Source: Hyphobacterium sp. SN044 (GTDB lineage Bacteria > Pseudomonadota > Alphaproteobacteria > Caulobacterales > Maricaulaceae). From it: DNA of 64,000 bases. Location: positions 233,385-297,384 of the forward strand of contig NZ_JAKKUV010000001.1 of the NCBI RefSeq assembly GCF_021864465.1. Direction: 5' to 3'. Below the pieces are notes generated by a model. That model worked only from the letters and a program-made list of their open reading frames with translations. It was not told the origin of the DNA and did no database searches. This document shows positions 34,271-42,849 of this stretch, piece by piece; position 1 is the stretch's first letter; every line of letters starts with the position of its first letter. Position numbers and translations under genes: made by a program.

Positions 34271-36067
34271 CTAAGCCGCCTTCTTTTCCTTCACCCGTTC
34301 GGCGAGGGCGGCGGCGACATCGGCCATGATCGCCGTCCAGTTCGCGAAGCCTTCCGAGGTGAACAGGCGCGAGGTCGGATACCACGGGCTGCGCCCCGTC
34401 CCGAGCAGCGTCCAGTTGCGGTGCTGGCCGGCGATGATCCAGCCTTCACCGCCGACGGCGCAGGCGAGATTCAGCGACGCATTCATCGGCCCCATCGTGA
34501 TGTCGAGCGCCTTGCCCAGCGCCGCGATCCGGTCGAGATCCTGTTTCAGGTCGAGATCCGGCGGGGTGTGGATGGTCACGCCGAACTCGCGCTCGGCGAA
34601 GGCGATGTCTTCTGCTGTATCGCCGTATTGCAGGTTCACAAAGACCGCGCCCGGCGTGGTCAGGACAGGCTTCCAGCGTTCGAAGGCCGAGAAGTATTTC
34701 GACCGCTTCGCCGTCATCTTCAGCGACTTCCAGAGGAGGCCGACCTTTGGCCCGGGGCCGAGCGTCGCCAGCCAGTCCTGCCAGCGCTTCACCTCGTCCG
34801 GGTCGGCAGTGAGGATCGCCTTGCGGTCCGGGAAGGCGTCAGCGGCCGGGCGGAAGCAGCGCAGCGGATTGCCCACCGGCGTCCAGTAATCGAGGCTCGG
34901 CAGATCCTTGATCGCTTCGGGCGCCACGCGCCAGTCGCGCCCTTCCAGCCGGGCCGAGGCGTGCGGCCGCACGACAATATCGGGGAAGGAACGCTGGATC
35001 AGCGGCACGAGCCGCTTCTCGCACGCCAGGCGCACCTCGCCTTCCGGCCCGACCGCCTCGATCACGTCGGGCAGGGTGTTGAGGAACATGACCTCGTCGC
35101 CGAGCCCCTGCTCACCGACCAGAAGCAGACGCTTGCCGCGGATCGCTTCGGGGTCTTTCCCGTCCCAGCGCTTCTCGTCGAAGGTGAAGAGGGTGGCGTC
35201 GGGATAATCCGGGTCGAGACGGACCTGGTATTGCTCCCAGCCTTCCGCGATCCGGCCGGCACCCAGCAGGGACAGGGCATAGCCATGGCGCATCGCCATT
35301 TCGTCGCTGCGTGAGCCCGGGTTTTTCAGCGCGGTTTCGAACGCCGCAATGCTGTCCTCGGTCTGGCCGCACAGCTCGTGCGCGAACGCGATATTGTTCC
35401 ACGCCCGTGCGAATTCCGGATCGAGGCGCAACGCCTCGGAATAGAAGGTGATCGCCTGAACCGGATCGCCGGATTCCAGCAGGATCGTGCCCAGCGCATT
35501 CCACAGATCGGCATGTTCGGGCTTGCCATAGATGCCGGTGCGGACAACCTCGATCGCATCGTCGAACCGGCCCTGGTCGCGCAGGACGCCGCCGAGATTG
35601 ACGAGACCGCCCGGATCGTCCGGCGCGCGCTGGCAGTAGATACGCAGGAATTTTTCCGCCGCCGGCAGCATGTCCAGCTTCCACGCCGCCATCGCCATCG
35701 ACTGGTAGATGTCCGGATTGTCCGGGTTCAGCTTCCAGGCCCGTTCGAAGAAGTCGAGCGCCATCGAGAGCCGGCCCATCTTCTCCATCGCCACGCCCAT
35801 GATGTGGTTGGCGATGGCCGCGTCGGGGGTCTTCTGCAGGATATCGAGCGCGATCAGCGCACCCTTGGGGGCCTGGTCCTCATTGCACAGCTTGATCGCG
35901 TGCTGCATCCGCGCGGTCAGCTTGCGCAGGGCGGTGCGCTGCTTGGCCGGCGCACTCCGGATCGCGTCGGAAATCTTCGGATTGATCGCTCCGGAGGCCG
36001 CGTCGTGCGCATCGCGCTTCGCCGCCTCAACGGGCTGTTTCAGAAGGTCGTCGATCGAAAGCGCCAT
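34271..36067 (-). CDS. flmG: FlmG-like TPR-glycosyltransferase (flagellin glycosylation)
   Basis: About 598 aa. The N-terminal half is six or so TPR units (IALDILQKTPDAAIANHIMGVAMEKMGRLSMALDFFERAWKLNPDNPDIYQSMAMAAWKLDMLPAAEKFL and similar), the C-terminal half a GT-like domain (LFVLVGEQGLGDEVMFLNTLPDVI, VGLLWKSLKMTAKRSKYFSAFERW, GPMNASLNLACAVGGEGWII). This chimera is the layout of Caulobacter FlmG, whose TPR binds flagellin and whose GT adds a nonulosonic acid. It is next to flbT-flaF-flagellins. Exact start (ATG here or 7 codons earlier) is uncertain. Confidence 0.8.
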   Translation of the reverse strand: MALSIDDLLKQPVEAAKRDAHDAASGAINPKISDAIRSAPAKQRTALRKLTARMQHAIKLCNEDQAPKGALIALDILQKTPDAAIANHIMGVAMEKMGRLSMALDFFERAWKLNPDNPDIYQSMAMAAWKLDMLPAAEKFLRIYCQRAPDDPGGLVNLGGVLRDQGRFDDAIEVVRTGIYGKPEHADLWNALGTILLESGDPVQAITFYSEALRLDPEFARAWNNIAFAHELCGQTEDSIAAFETALKNPGSRSDEMAMRHGYALSLLGAGRIAEGWEQYQVRLDPDYPDATLFTFDEKRWDGKDPEAIRGKRLLLVGEQGLGDEVMFLNTLPDVIEAVGPEGEVRLACEKRLVPLIQRSFPDIVVRPHASARLEGRDWRVAPEAIKDLPSLDYWTPVGNPLRCFRPAADAFPDRKAILTADPDEVKRWQDWLATLGPGPKVGLLWKSLKMTAKRSKYFSAFERWKPVLTTPGAVFVNLQYGDTAEDIAFAEREFGVTIHTPPDLDLKQDLDRIAALGKALDITMGPMNASLNLACAVGGEGWIIAGQHRNWTLLGTGRSPWYPTSRLFTSEGFANWTAIMADVAAALAERVKEKKAA

Positions 36068-36116
36068 GGGCCCGTTCCGCATTGCCATACCAATGGGGCA
36101 TGGGGCCGTGCTTCGC

Positions 36117-36131
36117 TTAACGGCGGCCTAA
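36117..36131. promoter_or_regulatory. possible CtrA box between flmG and flbT
   Basis: TTAA-N7-CTAA, one base from the CtrA consensus. Position between divergent flagellar genes fits cell-cycle control, but a single degenerate match is weak. Confidence 0.3.
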
Positions 36132-36233
36132 CGGAAATGCCCTGGGAGGGGCGAAACCCTTTGTTCACGCTCCCATGATTAGGGTCTGGCTTCACGGTCC
36201 CAAAAAGGGTCCTGTGAAAGGGGAAACTGCTCC

Positions 36234-36656
36234 ATGCCGCTGAAACTCTCGCTCAAGCCCGGCGAACGCTTCGTGTTGAACGGCGCGGTTGTCCAGAATG
36301 GCGAGAAGCGGTCAACGCTGGTGCTTCAGAACAAGGCATCTGTTCTTCGCGAGAAGGACATCATGCACGAGAACGAAGTCACCACGCCGGCGCGGCGGAT
36401 CTATTTCCCCGTCATGATGATGTACCTGTCAGAGAAACAGGACAGTGGCGTCTACGACGAATTCGTCATGCGAATGACCGAATTCATGGGAGCCATAAGC
36501 GACACCGAGGCCATGGCCGAATGCGTGTCGGTATCCAGGGATGTGATGGCGGGCGAGTATTACAAGGCTCTGATCCGCTGCCGGAAACTTATCGAGTTCG
36601 AAGACAAGAGGCTGGGCAGTGTCGGTACAGGCATATCAGACCGCGGCGACTCGTAG
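36234..36656 (+). CDS. flbT: flagellin mRNA regulator FlbT
   Basis: 140 aa. [44 protein letters not shown] is the conserved FlbT beginning. In Caulobacter FlbT binds the flagellin mRNA 5' region and limits translation until the hook is complete. It overlaps flaF by 38 bases and faces four flagellin genes. Confidence 0.96.
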   Translation: MPLKLSLKPGERFVLNGAVVQNGEKRSTLVLQNKASVLREKDIMHENEVTTPARRIYFPVMMMYLSEKQDSGVYDEFVMRMTEFMGAISDTEAMAECVSVSRDVMAGEYYKALIRCRKLIEFEDKRLGSVGTGISDRGDS

Positions 36657-37008
36657 CGAAGACCCGCGCGCAACAGAATACCGTCTTTTCGCGCAGGTGA
36701 CGCGCGCGTTGATGAACGCCAAGCAGGCCCAGGCCGATGGCGATCTCCGCGCGCTGGCCGATGCGCTCGACTGGAACCGGCGCGTCTGGAGCGCCCTGGC
36801 GCTCGATTGCTCCGACCGTGACAACAAGCTGCCCGACGCGCTGCGCGCCGGCATCATCTCGCTTTCGCTTTTCGTGTCGAAACACTCTTCCGCCGTGATG
36901 CGGAACGGAGCGGACATCGATACGCTGATCGACATCAACCGCACCATCATGCAGGGGCTTGAACCCTCGCCGGCGGCCCAGCGTCAGCCCTTGGCCGCGA
37001 CGGGCTGA
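36619..37008 (+). CDS. flaF: flagellin biosynthesis factor FlaF
   Basis: 129 aa, GTG start within the 3' end of flb[33 protein letters not shown] and [38 protein letters not shown] are classic FlaF. It acts with FlbT as a chaperone/regulator of flagellin production and secretion. Confidence 0.95.
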   Translation: MSVQAYQTAATRSEDPRATEYRLFAQVTRALMNAKQAQADGDLRALADALDWNRRVWSALALDCSDRDNKLPDALRAGIISLSLFVSKHSSAVMRNGADIDTLIDINRTIMQGLEPSPAAQRQPLAATG

Positions 37009-37030
37009 AGCGTGCTGACTAGGCGCTGCG

Positions 37031-37303
37031 ATGACAGACTTTCATGATGCAGTTCTGCTTGGTATCGAAGTTGTCATCAAGGACGGCATTGTGGCACTTC
37101 GACTGTCCGATTCAGGTGGTTTGAGAGAAATCAAGCTCACCGGTTTGATCGATATTTATCTTTCGAATATCAGCCCTTGGGGGGCAAGCAACTCCGTGCT
37201 CGATCTGAGTGCCGAGACGGTCGGCGACATTGTCGTTCTGACGGTGAATCTCCAGTCAGGAGACGTCATCCGCATTCATGGCCGCCAAGTTTCTGGAATC
37301 TGA
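37031..37303 (+). CDS. hypothetical protein after flaF
   Basis: 90 aa small beta-rich soluble protein (FHDAVLLGIEVVIKDGIVALRLSDSG), no signal or membrane helix and no recognised motif. It lies 22 bases after flaF in the same direction. The pattern resembles small immunity-like or DUF beta proteins, but I cannot place it. Confidence 0.5.
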   Translation: MTDFHDAVLLGIEVVIKDGIVALRLSDSGGLREIKLTGLIDIYLSNISPWGASNSVLDLSAETVGDIVVLTVNLQSGDVIRIHGRQVSGI

Positions 37304-37386
37304 CGTTCGGGATTTCGATGAGCGACGCTAGACCTCCTGAGGAAAGCGGCGAGAGCCTCATCCAATTTCGACAGCACAGCTGACCT

Positions 37387-37401
37387 CCCGGCAAATTCTG
37401 C
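37387..37401. promoter_or_regulatory. FlbD-like site upstream of first flagellin
   Basis: CCCGGCAAATTCTGC, 113 bases before the sigma-54 element. Same GGCAA-TTC-TGC core as at 38506-38572 and 58846-58861. Confidence 0.5.
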
Positions 37402-37418
37402 ACGACTGACCCGATTGG

Positions 37419-37445
37419 CCCGGCAGCTTTCGCCGGGCCTTTTCA
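37419..37445 (+). terminator. intrinsic terminator after small gene
   Basis: 8-bp stem GGCCCGGC/GCCGGGCC with loop agctttc, followed by TTTTC. It sits before the first flagellin, isolating it from flbT-flaF transcription. Confidence 0.8.
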
Positions 37446-37513
37446 TTTCTCGGCGCGCCTTAAAAAAACACTATTTGAAACAACGGGTTCCGGTGGCGCC
37501 TCCGCAACGGAAA

Positions 37514-37528
37514 TGGCCCCGGTTTTGC
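37514..37528 (+). promoter_or_regulatory. sigma-54 promoter, flagellin 1
   Basis: TGGCCCCGGTTTTGC, with GG and GC exactly 10 bases apart (-24/-12). It lies about 85 bases before the flagellin ATG. Confidence 0.75.
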
Positions 37529-37612
37529 GCCTTCGCGGGCAGGACAAAAGGTCCACACCGCGGCGCCAAAATGCGCCGCGCGTCTTTGCTTCCAGAATGG
37601 AGGAACCCAACG

Positions 37613-38440
37613 ATGACGAATTCCGTCAACACCAACGCAGGTGCGATGATCGCCCTGCAGAACCTGAACCGGACCAATATGGAGCTTGAACAGGTCCAGT
37701 CGCGCATCAACACCGGCCTCTCCGTGGCCGGCGCGAAGGACAATGGCGGCATCTATGCCATTGCCCAGCGGATGCGCTCGGAAGTGAGCGGCTACAAGGC
37801 TGTTCAGGACTCGCTCAACCGCGCGGTGTCGACGGTAGACGTCGCCCTGGCGGCGGGTGAGGCCATTTCCGACCTGCTCATCGAGATGAAGGAAAAGGCG
37901 CTGGCGTCGGCCGATAGCTCGCTCGACACCGCGTCGCGTTCCGCGCTGAACGAGGACTTCAAGGCGCTTCGCGATCAGATCAGCACGATCGTGAGCAATG
38001 CCGAGTTCAACGGCACGAACCTCATCAACAACTCGGTGGCCAGCATTTCGGCGCTGGCCAATGCCGATGGCTCCAACACGATCACCGTGCTCGACGAGAA
38101 CCTCTCGCTGGGGGGTGGTGTCGTGACCATTGCTGCGACGGCGTCCTACGCGACGGCGACGCAGGCGGACACGATCGCCAGCCAGCTCGGCACCTCGCTC
38201 GACAACGTCAACGCGGCTCTGGCGCGCCTGGGCACGAAGTCGAAGGCTCTCGAGATCCACTCGACCTTCGTGACCAAGCTGTCGGATTCGCTGACGGAAG
38301 GTATCGGCAACCTGGTGGATGCAGACCTCGCGCGGGAAAGCGCCCGTCTTCAGTCGCTGCAAGTCAAGCAGCAGCTGGGGATCCAGGCCCTGTCCATCGC
38401 GAACCAGTCGCCGCAGTCCATCCTGTCCTTCTTCCGGTAG
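37613..38440 (+). CDS. flagellin 1
   Basis: 275 aa short flagellin. N-terminal D0/D1 (SVNTNAGAMIALQNLNRTN, SRINTGLSVAGAKDNGGIYAI) and C-terminal D1/D0 (LQSLQVKQQLGIQALSIANQSPQSILSFFR) with a small central variable part. Good ribosome site (ggagga). It is about 70-80% like flagellins 2 and 3 by eye but differs in the first residues. Likely polar-filament subunit, secreted and probably glycosylated. Confidence 0.95.
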   Translation: MTNSVNTNAGAMIALQNLNRTNMELEQVQSRINTGLSVAGAKDNGGIYAIAQRMRSEVSGYKAVQDSLNRAVSTVDVALAAGEAISDLLIEMKEKALASADSSLDTASRSALNEDFKALRDQISTIVSNAEFNGTNLINNSVASISALANADGSNTITVLDENLSLGGGVVTIAATASYATATQADTIASQLGTSLDNVNAALARLGTKSKALEIHSTFVTKLSDSLTEGIGNLVDADLARESARLQSLQVKQQLGIQALSIANQSPQSILSFFR

Positions 38441-38448
38441 GGACGAAC

Positions 38449-38486
38449 GGGGCCGCCCGCCACCCAGGGCGGCCCCGCCCCTTTTT
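38449..38486 (+). terminator. intrinsic terminator, flagellin 1
   Basis: 10-bp stem GGGGCCGCCC/GGGCGGCCCC, then GCCCC and TTTTTT. Confidence 0.88.
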
Positions 38487-38505
38487 TCTTGATTAGAGAT
38501 TTACA

Positions 38506-38572
38506 GGGAAATTTCTGCCCGCCCGGCAATTTCTGCCGGGCTTTTTCATGGAAAACCCGGCAATTCCTGCCG
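38506..38572. promoter_or_regulatory. three tandem FlbD-like palindromes
   Basis: GGGAAATTTCTGCCC (38506-38520), CCCGGCAATTTCTGCCGGG (38522-38540) and CCCGGCAATTCCTGCCG (38556-38572), about 95-160 bases before the next sigma-54 element. The middle one is followed by CTTTTT and could also terminate transcription. The repeated core in flagellar promoters suggests FlbD (ftr) enhancers. Confidence 0.6.
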
Positions 38573-38663
38573 CTTCACCGTTAACCGGCGACCCCGGAAC
38601 GGAAAACGAATCACCCGGCCGAATCACGCGAATCAGGATTAACGCGACCGTCAACCCCTTGTC

Positions 38664-38678
38664 TGGCCTCATTCTTGC
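38664..38678 (+). promoter_or_regulatory. sigma-54 promoter, flagellin 2
   Basis: TGGCCTCATTCTTGC, GG-N10-GC, with near-consensus TTGC at -12. Confidence 0.8.
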
Positions 38679-38752
38679 GACTCCCGAGGCCGGGTCAGAA
38701 GACCCTGCTGGCAAAACGCCGGTGCATAGGACCAGAAAGGGAGATGGCTAAA

Positions 38753-39577
38753 ATGGCCACGATCAATACCAATGCGGGCGCGATGGTCGCCCTGCAAAAC
38801 CTCAACAAGACAAATCAGCAACTCGAACAGGTTCAGTCCCGCATCAATACGGGTCTGGCGGTTTCGTCGGCCAAGGACAATGGCGGTATCTTCGCCATCG
38901 CCCAGTCGATGCGCGCTGACGTGGCCGGCTACAAGGCCGTCCGCAACTCGATCGATCTTGCCGTCTCGACGACGGACGTGGCCCTGGCCGCGGGTGAGGC
39001 GATCTCCGATCTTCTCGTGGAAATGAAGGAAAAGGCCCTGGCGGCTGCGGACTCCTCGCTGGACTCCGCTTCGCGTACGGCCCTGAACGCTGACTTCAGC
39101 GCGCTTCGCGACCAGATCAAGACGATCATCTCGAACGCCGAATTCAACGGCACCAACCTGATCGACGGTTCCACCACCGGCATTTCGGCCCTGGCCAATG
39201 CTGACGGTTCCAACACGATTTCCGTGGCCGACGAAGACCTGTCGCTGTCCGGTTCGATCATCACGATCGCGACCAACGCGTCCTTCTCGACCGCGACCCA
39301 GGCCGACAACATCGTCAGCCAGATCGGTACGTCGCTCGACAACCTGAATGCGTCGCTGGCCCGTCTGGGTACGGCGTCGAAGTCGCTCGAAGTCCACAAG
39401 ACCTTCGTCGGCAAGCTGTCCGACGCCCTCGAAAAGGGCATCGGCAACCTGGTCGACGCGGATCTCGCGAAGGAAAGCGCACGTCTCCAGTCGCTGCAGG
39501 TCAAGCAGCAGCTGGGCATTCAGGCGCTCTCGATCGCCAACTCGGCTCCGAGCTCGATCCTCGGCTACTTCCGCTAA
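38753..39577 (+). CDS. flagellin 2
   Basis: 274 aa. MATINTNAGAMVALQNLNKTNQQLEQ..., SRINTGLAVSSAKDNGGIFAI, C-terminal ARLQSLQVKQQLGIQALSIANSAPSSILGYFR. An ATG 9 bases upstream abuts GGGAG without spacing, so the second ATG with GGGAG 9 bases away is chosen. Almost identical at both ends to flagellin 3, differing mainly in the central segment. Confidence 0.94.
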   Translation: MATINTNAGAMVALQNLNKTNQQLEQVQSRINTGLAVSSAKDNGGIFAIAQSMRADVAGYKAVRNSIDLAVSTTDVALAAGEAISDLLVEMKEKALAAADSSLDSASRTALNADFSALRDQIKTIISNAEFNGTNLIDGSTTGISALANADGSNTISVADEDLSLSGSIITIATNASFSTATQADNIVSQIGTSLDNLNASLARLGTASKSLEVHKTFVGKLSDALEKGIGNLVDADLAKESARLQSLQVKQQLGIQALSIANSAPSSILGYFR

Positions 39578-39592
39578 TCGCGGCCGCACGAA

Positions 39593-39615
39593 TTCGGCGG
39601 AGGCCTAGCGCCTCC
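39593..39615 (+). terminator. hairpin between flagellins 2 and 3
   Basis: GGCGGAGGC-CTAGC-GCCTCCGCC; no U-tract, so it may attenuate or protect rather than terminate. Confidence 0.5.
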
Positions 39616-39671
39616 GCCGGATATGGCCGGCAAAAAGCCGGCGACATAAACCAGAATGGGAGATGGCTAAA

Positions 39672-40496
39672 ATGGCCACGATCAACACCAATGCGGGCGC
39701 GATGGTCGCCCTGCAGAACCTCAACAAGACCAATCAGCAACTCGAACAGACCCAGGCCCGGATCAACACCGGTCTGGCGGTCTCGTCGGCCAAGGACAAT
39801 GGCGGCATCTTCGCCATCGCCCAGTCGATGCGCGCCGACGTTGCCGGTTATGCTGCGGTTGGCAATTCCATCGATCTGGCGGTTTCGACCGTCGACGTGG
39901 CGCTCGCCGCCGGTGAAGCGATTTCCGATCTTCTCGTCGAGATGAAGGAAAAGGCGCTCGCCGGTGCGGACACCTCGCTCGACACCGCGTCCCGTACGGC
40001 CCTGAACGAAGACTTCAAGGCCCTGCGCGACCAGGTCGCCACGATCGTTTCGAATGCCGAATTCAACGGCACGAACCTGATCAACAACTCTGTTGCCAGC
40101 ATCTCTGCGCTGGCGAACGCTGATGGCTCCAACACCATCACCATCCTCGACGAGAACCTCTCGCTCGGCGGCGGTGTGGTCACGGTTGCGGCTACGGCGT
40201 CCTTCGGAACGGCCGCGGCGGCCGGCACGCAGGTGACGGCGATCGAAACCTCGCTCGACAACCTGAACGCTTCGCTCGCGCGTCTGGGTACCGGCTCGAA
40301 AGCGCTGGAAATCCACAAGACCTTCGTCGGCAAGCTGTCTGACGCCCTCGAAAAGGGCATCGGCAACCTCGTCGATGCGGATCTCGCGAAGGAAAGCGCC
40401 CGTCTGCAGTCCCTGCAGGTCAAGCAACAGCTGGGCATCCAGGCTCTCTCGATCGCCAACTCGGCGCCGAGCACGATCCTCGGATACTTCCGCTAA
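39672..40496 (+). CDS. flagellin 3
   Basis: 274 aa, nearly the same N- and C-termini as flagellin 2 (recent duplication), with the centre (IDLAVSTVDVALAAG and FGTAAAAGTQVTAIETS) more like flagellin 1. The same spacing argument sets the start at the second ATG. A weak GG-N10-GC (TGGCCGGCAAAAAGC) lies upstream, but co-transcription from flagellin 2 is possible. Confidence 0.94.
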   Translation: MATINTNAGAMVALQNLNKTNQQLEQTQARINTGLAVSSAKDNGGIFAIAQSMRADVAGYAAVGNSIDLAVSTVDVALAAGEAISDLLVEMKEKALAGADTSLDTASRTALNEDFKALRDQVATIVSNAEFNGTNLINNSVASISALANADGSNTITILDENLSLGGGVVTVAATASFGTAAAAGTQVTAIETSLDNLNASLARLGTGSKALEIHKTFVGKLSDALEKGIGNLVDADLAKESARLQSLQVKQQLGIQALSIANSAPSTILGYFR

Positions 40497-40591
40497 GCGG
40501 CAGCGGGCGGCGGGGTTCTTGGTTGGGTTCCTCCCCTGCCGCCCGCCCGTTAGCTCTGGAGGATTGGCGGTTCATTCGCCGATGAACGGAG

Positions 40592-40960
40592 ATGATAGAA
40601 CTGATCAAACTGGCCACGGCCTCGGCCACGGTCACCGAAAAGCCCGCGACGACAGCGCCGCGCCCCATCCAGGCGAGCGCCGCCGTCGCAACGCGCAACA
40701 CCGAAACCGACGCCAAGTCGCCCGAAGAGCGCAAGGCGGAGATCGAACGGATGCGCGAGGCGATCGAACGTCTCGCCGAAACCGCGCTCGAAGGCTCGCG
40801 ACTCTCGATCCAGAAGCACGAGAGCTCCGGCATGTTCGTCTACAACCTGGTCGATAGCGCGACCGGGGAGATTGTGCGCCAGTGGCCGCAAAAAGAGATG
40901 GTCGAACTCAAGGAATATCTGCGCACCCGTCAGGCCGGCCTGGTCGACAAGCGCGCCTGA
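40592..40960 (+). CDS. flaG: FlaG family protein
   Basis: 122 aa. N-terminal low-complexity, then the FlaG domain: SGMFVYNLVDSATGEIVRQWPQKEMVELKEYLRTR. FlaG affects filament length in other bacteria. It lies between flagellins 3 and 4. Confidence 0.88.
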   Translation: MIELIKLATASATVTEKPATTAPRPIQASAAVATRNTETDAKSPEERKAEIERMREAIERLAETALEGSRLSIQKHESSGMFVYNLVDSATGEIVRQWPQKEMVELKEYLRTRQAGLVDKRA

Positions 40961-40977
40961 TCCCGGGCTTTCCGGGG

Positions 40978-40990
40978 CGGAATCTGCCGG
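40978..40990. promoter_or_regulatory. FlbD-like half-site upstream of flagellin 4
   Basis: CGGAATCTGCCGG, about 100 bases before the strong sigma-54 element. Confidence 0.4.
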
Positions 40991-41009
40991 GCTGACCCGG
41001 TCATTTTTG

Positions 41010-41037
41010 CCTGCCGGTGTTTCGCCGGCGGGTTTTG
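41010..41037 (+). terminator. terminator after flaG
   Basis: Stem CCTGCCGG/CCGGCGGG (one T-G pair) and TTTT. Confidence 0.7.
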
Positions 41038-41085
41038 CCGTTTCTCAACGCATTGAAAAGTCGTCACTAATTGAATTGCCCGCAA

Positions 41086-41100
41086 CGGCACGCCGATTGC
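41086..41100 (+). promoter_or_regulatory. sigma-54 promoter, flagellin 4
   Basis: CGGCACGCCGATTGC; GGCACG-N4-TTGC is an almost perfect -24/-12 consensus. Confidence 0.85.
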
Positions 41101-41164
41101 GATGCTCCCTCCGAACGCGCCTGTGAGCGCAAGGCACAGAATGACGGCCAGGAGGGGGACCACC

Positions 41165-42001
41165 ATGACCCTGTCGATCCATACCAACACGGCGGCGATG
41201 ATCGCCCTTCAGAACCTCAACAAGACCAATGATCAGCTGAACGACGTCCAGAACCGGCTGAACACCGGTCTCAAGATTGGCGGGGCGAAGGACAATTCGG
41301 CGATTTATGCCGTGGCCCAGAACATGCGCTCCGACGTCAAGGCGCTCGGCGCGGTCCAGACCAGCCTCGACCGGGCGACGACGATCGGCGATGTCGCGCT
41401 GGCGGCGGGTGAATCGATCTCCGACCTTCTGGTCGAGATGCGCGAGAAAGCCACCGCGGCGATGGACCCGTCCATCGACACCTTCTCGCGTCAGGCCTAC
41501 GACGCCGACTTCAAGGCGCTGATCGAACAGGTCCAGGTGATCCTCGCGAACGCCGAGTTCGACGGCGCGAACCTGCTCAATGGCTCCATCACCGGCGGCA
41601 TCGCCTTCCTCGCGGACGCCGACGCGTCCCGTTCGGTCACGCTGGGCGCGCAAAGCTTCAGCCTCGGCGGTTCGATCATCACCATCCCGGCGGCCTCGAG
41701 CCTGGGCACTGTCACGCTGGCCTCGGCGGCCGTGTCGCAAATCAAAACCAGCCTCGACAACGTCAACCAGGCGCTGGCCAATCTCGGTTCGGACCTGAAG
41801 AAGATCGAGGCGCACTCGAAATTCGTCGGCAAACTGATGGACTCCCTCACTGAGGGTGTCGGCAATCTGGTCGATGCCGACCTCGCCGTCGAAGGCGCGC
41901 GCCTCCAGGCGTTGCAGGTCAAGCAGCAGCTGGGTGTGCAGGCGCTGTCGATCGCCAACTCGCAGCCGCAGATCATCCTGAACCTGCTGCGCGGCGGCTA
42001 G
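41165..42001 (+). CDS. flagellin 4 (divergent)
   Basis: 278 aa. MTLSIHTNTAAMIALQNLNKTNDQLNDVQNRLNTGLKIGGAKDNSAIYAVA and the C-terminal LQALQVKQQLGVQALSIANSQPQIILNLLRGG. It is more distant from the other three and carries its own strong sigma-54 promoter and ribosome site (ggaggg), suggesting a separately timed filament segment. Confidence 0.94.
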   Translation: MTLSIHTNTAAMIALQNLNKTNDQLNDVQNRLNTGLKIGGAKDNSAIYAVAQNMRSDVKALGAVQTSLDRATTIGDVALAAGESISDLLVEMREKATAAMDPSIDTFSRQAYDADFKALIEQVQVILANAEFDGANLLNGSITGGIAFLADADASRSVTLGAQSFSLGGSIITIPAASSLGTVTLASAAVSQIKTSLDNVNQALANLGSDLKKIEAHSKFVGKLMDSLTEGVGNLVDADLAVEGARLQALQVKQQLGVQALSIANSQPQIILNLLRGG

Positions 42002-42021
42002 ACTGAACGCCATCGCAAAGG

Positions 42022-42061
42022 ATTGGGCGGCGCTCCGGTTTCCGGGGCGCCGCTTTCCTTT
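42022..42061 (+). terminator. terminator after flagellin 4
   Basis: Stem GCGGCGC..CCGG / CCGG..GCGCCGC with TTT loop and TTTCCTTTT tail. Confidence 0.85.
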
Positions 42062-42126
42062 TAGCGCGCGGTTAAGCCCCGCCTCGCTAGCGTCATGGCA
42101 TCTGATTCGAACGCGGACGCCGGCCC

Positions 42127-42849
42127 ATGCGCATCTATGAGGAACACTCGCTCGACGCGATGATCGCCGATGCGGACCGCTGGCGGATGGAACTCGATGC
42201 GACGCTTCGCAGCGAATCCGCCGTGATCCGCGGCCTCTGGTCCCGCGACCGCCTGCTGGCCCTGCGCGATCATGTCTTCGGCTTCCGGCAGGCGCACGGC
42301 CTGTCCGGCAACATGGCCTATAACGAGGGCACGCCGGACCATGTGAAGATCGTCGACAAGCCGCTCGGCGACCATCGCCCGACGCGCTTCGTCCTGTCGC
42401 AATTCTTCCCGTGGAACACACAGGCGCACGCCGACATCCCGGCGATCTCGCAGGGGCTGATGCGGTTCCGCAATCTCGCCAGCGGTTTCGCGCCCGACAC
42501 CGGCATGCGGGCGGGCTGCGACTATGTGTCCTGGCCAAGCGTGATCCAGTACCGCAGGGGCGGGGATTTCCTCGCTGCCCACCGCGATCAATACGCTTTC
42601 CAGTGTATTCTCGTCCTGTCGCAGATGGGCGAGGATTTCACCGAGGGTGGCAACTACTACCTCTCCGAGACGGGCCACCACTTCGAGGAACCCAATCTGC
42701 GCTTCGGCGATGTGCTGCTTCTGAAGTCCGACCTCGTGCACGGCGTCCATCCCGTCGACCCGCATCTCGCCGATGACGGCGGCATGGGCGGGCGCTGGAT
42801 GATGTTCTGCCCGCTCGCCAAACGCTCCGAAGTGCTGCGCGCGGCATGA
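42127..42849 (+). CDS. 2OG-Fe(II) oxygenase-like protein
   Basis: 240 aa. The facial triad is visible as HRDQ (residues about 155-158) and the distal His in LVHGVHPVDP, with a basic residue GGRWMM for 2-oxoglutarate; the fold matches prolyl-hydroxylase-type enzymes. It overlaps the methyltransferase gene (ATGA). Located between flagellins and the glycan operon, it may modify a sugar or flagellin. Confidence 0.75.
   Translation: MRIYEEHSLDAMIADADRWRMELDATLRSESAVIRGLWSRDRLLALRDHVFGFRQAHGLSGNMAYNEGTPDHVKIVDKPLGDHRPTRFVLSQFFPWNTQAHADIPAISQGLMRFRNLASGFAPDTGMRAGCDYVSWPSVIQYRRGGDFLAAHRDQYAFQCILVLSQMGEDFTEGGNYYLSETGHHFEEPNLRFGDVLLLKSDLVHGVHPVDPHLADDGGMGGRWMMFCPLAKRSEVLRAA

Noticed and set aside
38522-38545. 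calling the middle palindrome only a terminator
   Set aside because: It does have CTTTTT after it, but two more copies of its core lie alongside, so it is listed as a regulatory cluster with a dual role noted.
39646-39671. sigma-54 promoter at TGGCCGGCAAAAAGC before flagellin 3
   Set aside because: GG-N10-GC spacing exists but the -12 part is AAGC and it overlaps a hairpin, so it is too weak to list as a promoter.
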